DNA of 49,772 bases from Pleurotus djamor (Eukaryota; Basidiomycota; Agaricomycetes; Agaricales; Pleurotaceae), in assembly GCA_029747585.1 (NCBI GenBank), contig JAPEVF010000129.1:50724-100495 (forward strand), in the 5' to 3' direction. The position numbers were made by a program, and so were the translations under genes. Numbering within the stretch: the first letter of the stretch is position 1; the number at the start of each line of letters is the position of its first letter. The notes below the pieces were generated by a model that saw only the letters and a program-made list of their open reading frames with translations, did no database searches and was not told the origin of the DNA. Below are positions 40,707 to 49,772 of the stretch, in pieces.

Positions 40707-41987
40707 CTACCCTTCCCGACTACGCAGATACGAATGACCATCCACTTTGACTGTATTCACCGATGGCAGTTGGGCGAACACCTTGCCAGAGAAATCGCTC
40801 CCAGGAATAATTTTAGTCGGCCTGAACGGGTAAACTAACTCCAACCATGGAAAATCTCCGAAGTGGCTCAACCACCTTACGAGTTTTAAATAGTGTTCAC
40901 GGTCAATTTCGACCCACGAACACGAGCGGAACTCCAACGTCAAGCCCGCTATAGAGACGGATGGTGTGGGGAGAGCCGGCAGATCCCACCAAGAAAAGCT
41001 AAACATAATTTTCATCGTAACTGGTAGCTTCTCGAGCGAGACAGGTAACTTTCCAATCCACTTGAGGATGTCTCTCCATCGGGCAGCTGGGCCAAAAGCG
41101 TTAGGGTAGCAGGATATTTCCAAGTCGGTCGGAAGTGCCTTCGCCCCGATGAACCCTTCGTCAAATAAGGTGACGATGAATGTGATGGGGGCATGAAGTG
41201 ACTGCAGTTGAGGTAGAAAATCGGATGCATGGAAGGGTTGGAATGGCTCCCAGTCCGTGAAATCAAATATGTGCAGAAGGGTTATCGTCCTGTGTCGTCG
41301 AAGAAATTTGAAGAGCATGTAAGGCGACCTCATGGCCGTATCGATGCGTAGCTCCTTTATTGAGGGAAGGAATAAACGAAGTCCAAAATTGTTCCAGTCG
41401 CTAGAATCCCATGAGCAGTATGAAAGACTCAATGCCGTGATGGAACTGAAGCAAAATGGGTGAGATGGATCAGGTTGATAGGAGGCTTCATTGGAATGCG
41501 GACGGATGATTGAGGAACGCCAGCGCGAAACTGATACCTCAGAGGGATGTTTCTCTGCCAGCGCCTCAAGGATGCGTTGATAACGGATCGGGAGTTTGGC
41601 AACGGAAACCAGTCTGAAGTCGAGCACAATGGTTTGGGCGCGGCCGATAGACTGTAACAGCAACTTGTAAGCTGAGTGCTGTAACGAAACCCGCCGATCT
41701 GGATCGAAGAACGTGCATCGGAGACATCGAACTCTGCTTACACACCGGGAGAGGCCAAGCACGACCAGGATGAGCCTCGTAGGGGGCTCTAGGTCAAATG
41801 TGAGCGTGTCCAAGGTTCCTTCGTCGTCATCGAGATATTTGAGGCCGCATCTGCGGAGAAATCCCTGAGAAAGATATTGGAGGGTCTTGTGCGAAGTCAA
41901 ACACAGATTAAAATGTGTCCCCAGGTCAAGCCCACTTGTCACGATTTCGAATATATCCAAGTTGAGTTCATAGAGTTTACTTGTCAT
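40707..41987 (-). CDS. F-box-like protein 2
   Basis: Single-exon gene of 426 residues, from MTSKLYELNLDIFEIVTSGL. The N-terminal F-box-like motif continues GTHFNLCLTSHKTLQYLSQ and GFLRRCGLKYL. The body has LRR-like strands (SITALSLSYCSWDSSDWNN, TITLLHIFDFTDWEPF, PQLQSLHAPITFIVTLF) that align by eye with F-box gene 1. The end is KVDGHSYLRSREG, near-identical in plan to the last residues of F-box gene 1 (KIDINDRVYLRGIL). It is a paralog placed on the opposite strand. SCF substrate adaptor is the usual role; target unknown. Confidence 0.82.
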   Translation of the reverse strand: MTSKLYELNLDIFEIVTSGLDLGTHFNLCLTSHKTLQYLSQGFLRRCGLKYLDDDEGTLDTLTFDLEPPTRLILVVLGLSRCVSRVRCLRCTFFDPDRRVSLQHSAYKLLLQSIGRAQTIVLDFRLVSVAKLPIRYQRILEALAEKHPSEVSVSRWRSSIIRPHSNEASYQPDPSHPFCFSSITALSLSYCSWDSSDWNNFGLRLFLPSIKELRIDTAMRSPYMLFKFLRRHRTITLLHIFDFTDWEPFQPFHASDFLPQLQSLHAPITFIVTLFDEGFIGAKALPTDLEISCYPNAFGPAARWRDILKWIGKLPVSLEKLPVTMKIMFSFSWWDLPALPTPSVSIAGLTLEFRSCSWVEIDREHYLKLVRWLSHFGDFPWLELVYPFRPTKIIPGSDFSGKVFAQLPSVNTVKVDGHSYLRSREG

Positions 41988-42481
41988 TGACCTAGACTTG
42001 AATATTATTATGTAGTTCCGTCTTTATCCAGTCACGAACTTACGAACGGCAGGCAACGAGTGGCGATAACAAGTCTCCGACGAGCGACCAGCGCCTTCCG
42101 TGCACACTTGGGAAATTTAGGCGGCAATATCGTCCATGGTGGTCGCTAGTGGTCGCTCGAGCCTCGAGATCTTGGGAGACCACCGGAGTCGAAAGTTCAC
42201 ATCAAAGCATCGAGCGTTTCCGACGCTCTGAGAGTAGGTCTTTATTTCAAGTGAGAGTGAGAGGTGTTGTAACTACGCGGGCACATTGGCATCTTTGCGT
42301 TGAATTGGGTTCAGAGCCAAGTTCGAAAGACGTTTCCAGATCCCTACCTTCATTCCTTCCAAGGGAAGGCGATTTACTGATGAAAAACCGAATCTGCTCC
42401 CTCCATGAAACTTATGGTACTTCGGTCCCGAATTTCAGTAGTGCTTGAACAAGTCAAAAGTGGAAGTGATAACAAACATGA
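41988..42481. other. Intergenic region between F-box gene 2 and HSH49
   Basis: Promoter of F-box gene 2 and 3' flank of HSH49. The plus-strand open frame 42149-42448 has no recognisable content. Confidence 0.55.
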
Positions 42482-43693
42482 CTATTGATAGGGTGGCTGT
42501 AGGGGCATACCAGGTGGTGGGGGCGGCATACCTTGACCCGGCATACCGCCAAAGCCAGGTGGAGGTGGGGGAAACCCAGCATGTGGATTGAACATCGGTA
42601 CACCAGGCGGCGGTGGCATGGGTACGCCCATTGGCATACCCATTGGCATCCCGGGAGGTCCAGGCGGCGGTGGCATTCCCATACCCATTGGCATCCCCAT
42701 ACCAGGTGGCATGACCGTTTGTTGAGGTGTAAACCCTGGTGGCGGAGCAGGTTGTGCTAGCGCACCAGCGAACTGACCGGCGCGGTAAGGAGCTGGGGCG
42801 CCTGGAACGGCTGGAGCGCCGAAGACACCCAACGGTGCTGGCGGAGGACGTGCAGCCACGGGTANGGGCGTTGTTTTTCCTGGCTTGAGAAGCGAGGAGA
42901 CGTTCGGCGGCTGTTCCGTGTCGTTCGCCCTTCCCGTCCTTTTTGAATGCGTATTGACATGTTATGGCTTTGTTCATCAAGAATTGTCCGTTCATGCTTT
43001 CAATTGCCGCGTCCGATGACTCGAAGTCGGTGTAAGAGACGAAACCATAACCCTTGGACTTTCCAGATCCAGGGTCTCGGGCAATCTACATGTACAACTG
43101 GGTTAAGTGACTAGACGCGGAGTAGAAGGCGTAAGGCTCACCTTGGCTGTAGTAGCCATCATTCCGAACGCGCTAAACGTATCATACAGCAGCCTCTCAT
43201 CCACATTCTCATCCAAATTTCCAACGAACAGATTCGCTCCAACGTCGAGTTGTTTCTTGTCAGAAGAAGCCTATGTCGTGTGCTCTGTGAGCATTCATAC
43301 AGAAATATGAGGATTGGCTTGACCTTGTTAACACGTATAGGTTTCCCCCACAATTTTATCTGGTTCATAATCTTACAAGCATATTCCGCATCCTCTTCAG
43401 TCAAAAATTCACAGAATCCGTACCCTTGATGGGCCATAGAGATACGGTCTTTTGGTAGATGCACATTAACTATCAAAACGCGTCATTAGTACACTCTTTG
43501 AGTAAAGAAGATAGGCGAAGCGAGCGCACCGACTGGACCAGCTTGAAGCATTAGCTCCCACACGAGAGCGTCTGTACATCGCTCGTCCAAATTTCCCTAT
43601 CATTTCGTGAGGTAGCTAGGAGCAGACATGCAAGCAAGAACATACGAGGTAGACGGTGGCTTCTTGATTTCTGTCGTCTTGAGGTCGCGACAT
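42482..43693 (-). CDS. HSH49: Splicing factor SF3B subunit 4 (HSH49/SAP49)
   Basis: SF3B4/HSH49 is a two-RRM component of the U2 snRNP SF3b complex and contacts pre-mRNA near the branch site. The start at 43693 reads [16 protein letters not shown]. An intron follows, then RRM1 ([20 protein letters not shown], with RNP1 HQGYGFCEF), then RRM2 ([21 protein letters not shown]1 SKGYGFVSY). The segment [15 protein letters not shown] is diagnostic. The C-terminus is Pro/Gly/Met-rich ([18 protein letters not shown]) as in the family, ending QPPYQ with TAG at 42482-42484. An N at 42865 breaks the frame; without it [19 protein letters not shown] is continuous. Introns are GT-AG and short. Confidence 0.95.
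42590..42720 (-). repeat. Met-Pro-Gly coding repeat in HSH49
   Basis: Degenerate tandem units coding for GMPM and PPPPG blocks, with recurring cattggcat words on the plus strand. Typical of SF3B4 C-termini. Confidence 0.8.
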
Positions 43694-44186
43694 GCTAGGC
43701 AAGGGCGAAGAGTTTGATTGTCTGTGCTTGGCACCGGCGTTCTGGAAATCAGGGGAAACAGGGGCTGAAGCGCTGAAACTTGAGGCCCTTTTCACTCAGC
43801 CTCCCAAACCCGTGATGCCAGTAATCCCGCGCGAAGGATAGAGCGATATAGAGACCTAGCAGGCTCCCAGTAAACTGACGACGAAATACCGCTTCCGAGA
43901 GTTTTCGCTAGGGCGGAAGACTAAAACTAGAAAGCTGCTTGCTTGTACTGAATCTAGGTCGTGCTGCCTGGCAGTGTGGGCTTCATCTCAAACCTCAAGG
44001 ACCCCAGTAATCTAAGCAGTCTTGTTGATCCTACCCCTCCGGTAGTGACCTTAATGTTCATCATCGTTGATTATTGAGTTAGCATCGGCCATATATTGCC
44101 TCCGCAGCATGCATTCGCCATGAGGAGACCTATGTATATCTTCACACCAAACATGACATACCTCACTCACCCCTCAGTTCCTCCAA
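43694..44186. other. Divergent promoter region, HSH49 and membrane protein gene
   Basis: About 490 bases with no recognised gene. An open frame at 44096 runs into the next gene in another frame and might belong to its leader. Confidence 0.5.
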
Positions 44187-45230
44187 GTGATGACCCCAGG
44201 GCGCCAGCATTCTCTGCCATTCTCCGAGCCAGAGGGAATAGGCTACGACTCGGAGGTAGAAGCGACGCATCCCAAATCAATGCTCGTATCACGACGCGAC
44301 ACATCGTTGACAGCATTCAAACCTACCCCAGATGCACAAGTTCATCCATTGCGACGTGATAGCGAAACCATTGAACGACATCCACTCCCACCACATTGGG
44401 AGTCACCTTCGACTCACACACTCCTCGGTAAATTGGAATCAATCCTGTTCAACACTTTATGTTTGATTGCATTCGGACACGCGGGGCTACATCGCGTTTG
44501 GGTGTCAATCAAACTTGTCGAAGACGGTGACGAAAGCATGTGGAAGGAAAGGCTACAGCAAACGTGCGACAGACTGAACAACATGTTGCTTGTGGTACGT
44601 GACCCTCCTGTGCACTAGCCTGTACTGGCGTTCAATATCGAGTTGACGACAACAATCTGGATCGACAGGCCGGCCTACTTTTGGCTACGTCTGCAGTGTT
44701 CATCACAACCGAACCACCAAAAGAGGTCATGCTCAATTATACGCTTCGAGGGCCCTACATGTGCATGCTAGGCTGTTTCGGGTTGCTGATCGGAGGGATC
44801 ATCGTAACGTCCTCCATCGTCCTGTTCAGCGGTAGAGCAAAATCATCTTGGTCAGAAAACGTCAGTCCATCGAATCATCCTAAAAGTATCATGTACTCAC
44901 CTCCAAGACTTTCCAGGTGCTCTACGCAAGCAGGATACACGTCTATTGTACGCTTCTACTGTTTTCCTATCCATTCCTTTCAATTGGTGTAGCATCATTA
45001 CTTTTGGCCTTTGGTAAGCGATAGGAAAACATGCGTATATTCGCCCGAAAATTGTTGACACCTTGATTCTAGGTATGCTGACAGCGATATGGTGCGCTGA
45101 AGACACCGGGATACAAGGAGCAGCTTCGATAGTCCTTGCCATGCCAATTTTTGTAGCAGCGTTGTTTGGTATTGCGTGCGCGTCATCAGGAGCAGTTGCG
45201 TCAAGAGGTAATACAGATGGCAAGGCCTGA
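44187..45230 (+). CDS. Fungal multi-pass membrane protein of unknown function
   Basis: Exon 1 (44187-44594) is a disordered Pro/His/Asp-rich head followed by FNTLCLIAFGHAGLHRVWV and ERLQQTCDRLNNMLLV. The intron ends at 44668, then AGLLLATSAVFITTEPP, NYTLRGPYMCMLGCFGLLIG and a second hydrophobic segment GGIIVTSSIVLF. After another intron, VLYASRIHVYCTLLLFSYPF and SIGVASLLLAF give a third span. The last exon has MLTAIWCAEDTG and ASIVLAMPIFVAALFGIACA, a fourth span, ending TDGKA and TGA at 45228-45230. By eye this resembles four-helix hypothetical proteins common in mushroom genomes; I have no function for it. The start is uncertain. Confidence 0.72.
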
Positions 45231-45268
45231 CTCGAGGATGCTTCCCTGCAAACGGTATAGATTTCCAT

Positions 45269-46681
45269 CTATGAAAGAACTCGACAGAGGGACGATGTGA
45301 ACGCTTCACCGTCAAAGATGACCTTCTCAACGGCCGTACACCGCTTGAATACCGATTGAGCAAACTCCTCTGCAGGAAATTGTGGAACTCCATCGAGACA
45401 ATAGACACAGACTTTGCGGAGACCAACGAAACTAGCCAGCCAATCCACAAGCTTCTTTGCGTCTTGTTCATCGACATATGTATACACCAACTCGATCTCA
45501 GTTATAGACTGGTTGCGGAACGAGTCTGGTGCTTGGCGTAGCCATCTCGATGAACAGCCCATCCAGATACGTGCCGGACCACCAGTGGTAGGTAAATCAG
45601 GGAGTAAAGACGGTCCATCCCACTGTGCGCTGACCGAGAAGGCGGGAACGGCGATACGATATGTGAAGAGTTTGGGAAAGGCCGCGATAGGGATGGGTTT
45701 TGCTTGAGACTTCGTTTCGGGGCGAAGGCGAAGGAAAACGATATAAACCGTCCAAGGAGCATCCAATGCTTCTAAGGCAGGGAGAAAATGGCATGCAATA
45801 GGATACTTCCGAGAGACTGGTTCAATGGTCGCTTCTGGTATCTCCAGATTCGTGATGGAGGGATTATGAGAAAGAAATTGACATAGGCAGCGGAAATACG
45901 CAGAGGAGAGGACGCGGGTGCATAACGACTTCAGAGAAGGTAGGCGAAGGCGTGCAATCCTTTTCCATTGGTCGAGTGTAAAATGGGCGTGTTCGATGAT
46001 GAGGTGAGATAAAGTGGCCAACCCAGGCGAGTGGAAAACTGGCTGTAGTATATCGGGATAATGTTGTTTCCTCCCAACGATCCTGTACCATAGCCTCTGT
46101 GTGGAGCCCCAAAGAGACCCAAGCGGCGGGAGTTGGATGGACTCTGGGGTGAAGTGGACTTGCTCGTATAACTCGATGCTGGAGGGTGCCTTGTCTATAA
46201 TTGCCCGAATCAATATGGCGAATGCCAGCCTCCATTCCTGTATCGTCTTCATGGTCTGCTGGTACGGATATTCCTTCAGACCGAATGGCAGGGAGGAGAA
46301 ATCGAGACAGACAGCCTCAACCCGCTCGGTTGATTGTAAAATTCGGTATATAGCTCGAATTTCCCATAACAGTTGCGTTTCTGGAAAATGAAAGCAACAC
46401 GAAAGTTTCTTGACCGTCTTGATTGATGGCGACCTCCAAACCGCTTGGAATAGGGCCACAGTCTGCGTGTTCGCGATTCGAGTGGTGAGATGATCCACAG
46501 TCGAAGGGCTTTCAGACTGTGTTACGCTATGACGGCTGAGGAAGAGAGGGAGGAGGAACCAGTGCATCTGACGCGACGTAAAGCAGAGGTTGAGAAAGTC
46601 GGGTGTATCCAGGAAGGAGGTGATGATCGCGAAGACCTCACTGCTGAGGTCAAAGAGCTTTCCAGTTTGCCTGATCCGCAT
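45269..46681 (-). CDS. F-box-like protein 3
   Basis: Largely single-exon gene of 470 residues from MRIRQTGKLFDLSSEVFAII. The N-terminal F-box-like motif is LSSEVFAIITSFLDTPDFLN followed by LCFTSRQMHWFLLPLFLSR. The body has LRR-like strands (LATLSHLIIEHAHFTLDQW, PSLKSLCTRVLSSAYFRCL, NPSITNLEIPEATIEP). The frame stays open upstream to an ATG at 46813, and a candidate 5' intron lies there, so a longer N-terminus is possible. It is the third F-box-like gene in 10 kb and shares the plan of the first two but is more diverged. Its 3' end is only 38 bases from the end of the convergent membrane-protein gene. Confidence 0.8.
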   Translation of the reverse strand: MRIRQTGKLFDLSSEVFAIITSFLDTPDFLNLCFTSRQMHWFLLPLFLSRHSVTQSESPSTVDHLTTRIANTQTVALFQAVWRSPSIKTVKKLSCCFHFPETQLLWEIRAIYRILQSTERVEAVCLDFSSLPFGLKEYPYQQTMKTIQEWRLAFAILIRAIIDKAPSSIELYEQVHFTPESIQLPPLGSLWGSTQRLWYRIVGRKQHYPDILQPVFHSPGLATLSHLIIEHAHFTLDQWKRIARLRLPSLKSLCTRVLSSAYFRCLCQFLSHNPSITNLEIPEATIEPVSRKYPIACHFLPALEALDAPWTVYIVFLRLRPETKSQAKPIPIAAFPKLFTYRIAVPAFSVSAQWDGPSLLPDLPTTGGPARIWMGCSSRWLRQAPDSFRNQSITEIELVYTYVDEQDAKKLVDWLASFVGLRKVCVYCLDGVPQFPAEEFAQSVFKRCTAVEKVIFDGEAFTSSLCRVLS

Positions 46682-47754
46682 ATGGACATTAAGTCTTAAG
46701 ACGCAAAACGAAAGACTGAGAAATGCACGTACCTTGGAAACGCAGTATTCATATCGAAGTCTTTGGGTCAGTTCGGGAGTTGAGCCAAGTCGCGTTGCAC
46801 AGCTGTAGGCCAAATCAAGAAATTCGACTTGGCGGAATCATTTCATGGTTCACCCGTGACTCTAGAGGCAAGGAAGTTCACGACGTTGACGATGCAGACG
46901 AGAAAGACATATTGTTGATAGTGATGATGGTGGTAGGAAACAAGCCTTCAAGCTTCAAGTTCGAGACATCTTTGTTGGTGTGGCAAGATCCCGCTCAAAT
47001 GGATCCCGCTTTTCTCATCCTGTCCACAACATCTCCCTATCGTCGAGCAGCTGCATGCCCCACAGGCGATAAACAAGACACTCTTGAAATATCCAATGCA
47101 AATCTCAGTGCGTCCGATACAAACAGCGTTATGACCTAGGCCGTACCGACATGCTCAGTTCCAGCCTTTTTCTAGGCTGGATAGAAACCTACAATCCGTC
47201 CCGAGTCTGCATTGGCTACCAATCTCGACTATGCTCTGTCACTGGCGCTTCGATTAACTCAGTGAGTTGTGTTGATTTCCCAGTGCAACAATTTCCTTAC
47301 CCTATTTCCAAGCTGAACCATGCGCACTGACCACGGCATTCATTGAACATTCTAGCTTGCACTCCCACATACGAGCCGTTCACTTGCTCTGGGACGAGTT
47401 TGCTTGTCGGCCGACACAGAACGTCTGGAATTTGGCACCAAAATGGTAGGCTGGAAACCAACCTCTATGACGAGAGGATGATAGTCGATCCTCTACCAAA
47501 ATGGCACCTCGCCGTAGATTGTTGGTTATAGTGTGCGTCGTGCTCGTGGTAATGGCGTTGACAAAGATGCTCAGCTCCTGGTTATATATCCCGAAGTGGG
47601 ATCTCCAAGGCTCATGAATACATCTCGTAACAGATCTATTCTTGTCGGGCGTTCATCATGAATGGTTGGTCCACTCTGGGTCCCCAACGTGATGAGGAAT
47701 TGGCTTCCATGAAACGGGGACCTCACTGCGACGACTTATCGATTCCCCTCTCCA
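46682..47754. other. Intergenic region between F-box gene 3 and HET gene
   Basis: About 1.07 kb. A plus-strand open frame at 46723-47139 (138 codons) overlaps the F-box gene's upstream region and has no recognisable motif or splice partner. I see no supported gene or RNA. Confidence 0.55.
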
Positions 47755-49772
47755 ATGAGTACCTCTTCCTGCTCCCTCTGTAACGACATCGCTGGTACTG
47801 CCCTCAAAAACTACTCTGATCCGATACCTCCTGCGACCTTACAAGACATATTCCACGCCCCCTGTGATACCTGCTCTCAGCCTCGAAGCGCCTCACCAGA
47901 ACTTTGCGTATTCTGCAATCACCTTCGACTTCGACACCTTTCTTGTTGTTATGGCCTTCCTGTATTGCTCCGTATATTTCGTGCACAACTTCTGTTCAAT
48001 CGGTATGATTGTGCTCTGTGTCGCATTGTGTATGAGGCTGCACTGATACAACCCGATTTACTGGAGGGAGCACGGAGCTTCGAATTGGCCTTCCTCAGAT
48101 CAGCGAAAGCGGAGGAAATCCATCCCCAGGAGGACCTCCCTGGCAAGGATCGTCTCTTACGAGACTTGCGATTCCAGCTCATTGAGGTCGAATCTGAAAT
48201 TGGCATCTCCATCTGGGACACCGAGTCCGTCCCTCCAGAGGTGGCCAATTCGGTGGAGCTCGCTCCTCTCCAACCGCGTATCAAGGATTGGTCCTTGATT
48301 CAAGCTCAACTCACCTGTTACATCAGTCATCATCCCATTTGTGCAACAAATCCATACGGGAAATTGCCCAACAGCTTCCGTGTCATCGACGTCTTGCGCC
48401 GACAGATTGTTCCATTCCCTCGAGGTCAAAGATTTGTTGCGCTCAGTTACGTCTGGGGTGCCAACCCAAACCCCAAGTTCCACATCGCGACGCAGTCCTC
48501 CTTCAGTAGTATCACTGCTGTCGGCGGGCTCACCTCTTCAGAAATGCCGCAGACGATTGAAGACGCGATCAAGGTTTGCGAGCACTTNGGGAGCCGTACC
48601 TTTGGACGGATCGTCTGTGTATCATCCAAGATGACCCAGCCGACAAGGCTGAGCAAATTCATGCCATGGATGCTATCTACTCGGCGGCCCTTTTAGTGGT
48701 GATAAGTTTGGATGGTGATCACATGGATGCTGGACTGGCTGGTGTCAGTCGTGATCGCGTCAAACAATCCCAGGAGGATATCCAAGGCCTCAGGGTGTCC
48801 ACCGTGTCCAGGGATTACCTCAGCGCGTACCGCAATTCGCTGTGGTATACCCATGGGTGGACGTACCAAGAAGGCATCCTTTCAAGGCGGAAACTCTACT
48901 TCGACAGCTCTCAGATCTTCTTCGAGTGCGATCATAGCGTTTGGCATGAAGACCAGCTTGCATTCGGGCGAAATGATTTCTCGAAACAATCTCTTCATCT
49001 AAACGCCGAAGCAGGCCCAGAGGATGGTAGTTCCTCGGGCATAGTTGGTATCAACAGGTCCCCGATGTTTACGATGGGTCTATATGGTGGCAGGAATGGT
49101 CGATTCGGAGAATACGCTAGGCATCTTGAAGCGTACCGAAGACGGGTGCTTACCTATAAATCCGACGTGTATAACGCGTTTTACGGTGTCCTTCAAGCCC
49201 TTTACGCCGGTGAAGAAGTAATGTATGGCGTTCCCCTGTGTAGCTTCGATAACGCTCTAGTTTGGCGTGGAAACACATTCAGTTCCATTTCAGAGAATTC
49301 AATCGCACCTACCTGGTCATGGGGCTCGTATTTGGGACAGGCGGTTTTTTCGGAAGGAGAGTTCCAAGGCACTCTGCTATCTTGGAAAATCGTCGTCACC
49401 GACTCTCACTCCAAATCTCTCACTCTGAAATCGATCCGCCCATTAGATGACCCTCCATCTTGGGTAGGAAAGTACAAAACCAACAAAGCAGGCGCTTCGC
49501 CTCGAGTAGCCCTCTTTCTAGCTTGGTCAGAAGGGTTAATTGAGAGAACCCCGCCGAAGGACGTGCCATCTTGGGAGGCCACGTCTTTTGAAGACCTTGC
49601 AAACTTACTAGACTCGCGCTGGAACACCTATCATGCCTTCTGGACTGAAGCATTTGAAGACCGCGGCGGTCCGCTTAACCCCAGTGTTGATCCCGGTCTG
49701 AAGCCGGGAACACTACGCGGCCGTGCACAGGTCGCGAGATTCGGGCTCAGTATAACTGAGCACTCTAAATCT
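47755..49772 (+). CDS. HET-domain protein, 3' end beyond window
   Basis: HET domains mark fungal heterokaryon-incompatibility proteins, which trigger cell death or defence when non-matching strains fuse. The start at 47755 reads MSTSSCSLCNDIAGTALKN. The N-terminal region has several Cys pairs (CSLCND, CDTCSQP, CVFCNHLR, CALCRI). The HET domain begins at RFVALSYVWG (about residues 227-236), then DAIKVCEHLG, EPYLWTDRLCIIQDDPADKA, LLVVISLDGDHMD and WYTHGWTYQEGILSRRKLYF. The TYQE and CIIQDD blocks are hallmarks. A further 250 residues follow to the window edge with no stop, including NSIAPTWSWGSYLG. An N at 48588 marks a frame break that needs one more base there. Appears intronless within the window. 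Partner domains beyond the edge cannot be seen. Confidence 0.92.

Noticed and set aside
40518..40838. Plus-strand open frame opposite the end of F-box gene 2
   Set aside because: Antisense to a well-supported gene, with no motif.
42149..42448. Plus-strand 99-codon frame before HSH49
   Set aside because: No motif and no splice context; ordinary spacer composition.
46723..47139. Plus-strand open frame of 138 codons
   Set aside because: Overlaps the upstream part of F-box gene 3, no recognisable motif, no splice partner, ordinary composition.

Overview
The window is nuclear DNA of a filamentous basidiomycete, almost certainly an Agaricomycete. The evidence is intron-rich genes with roughly 50-75 nt GT-AG introns, F-box and HET-domain genes of mushroom type, a conserved mushroom orphan protein starting MVGANYMGGKR, and fungal versions of housekeeping proteins (VPS39, MEX67, SPT2, EMC4, HSH49/SF3B4). 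All names come from reading motifs; no search was run.

Layout. 1-1178: 3' part of VPS39 (+). 1421-4475: an ankyrin-repeat protein (-). 5815-8148: mRNA export receptor MEX67 (-). 8933-10972: the MVGANYMGGKR orphan (-). 11444-19244: three tandem secreted type-B carboxylesterases (+) with the same intron positions. 19644-24399: two related secreted Ser/Pro/Gly-rich proteins on either side of a RING-finger gene with a Trp-rich tail. 24944-26866: an MFS transporter. 27760-29240: SPT2. 30001-32278: an AT-hook plus SANT/Myb-like nuclear protein. 32920-34850: a Ser/Thr kinase (-). 35722-36441: EMC4. 36938-46681: an accessory stretch with three F-box-like genes, a trypsin-like protease-family gene with a frame break and a multi-pass membrane protein, interrupted by the splicing factor HSH49/SF3B4. 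47755-end: a HET-domain gene, cut by the window edge.

How the genes relate. Two blocks are accessory. Block 1 (11.4-26.9 kb) joins extracellular esterases, low-complexity secreted proteins and a transporter. All seven of its genes point the same way and each has a TATA box upstream. This suggests outward-facing, strongly regulated functions built by local duplication. Block 2 (36.9-49.8 kb) holds F-box, protease-like and HET genes, families that turn over quickly in mushroom genomes. The other genes are conserved core functions: vesicle tethering, mRNA export, chromatin, ER membrane insertion and splicing.

The most interesting details are two apparent GC-AG introns at different positions in neighbouring esterase paralogs, a triple CTAAC array in one esterase intron, and the RING protein's Trp-rich tail. 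Four single Ns sit exactly at reading-frame breaks and look like assembly indels, not gene damage. I found no wholly new system that I can defend. The two accessory blocks are the best candidates for follow-up.
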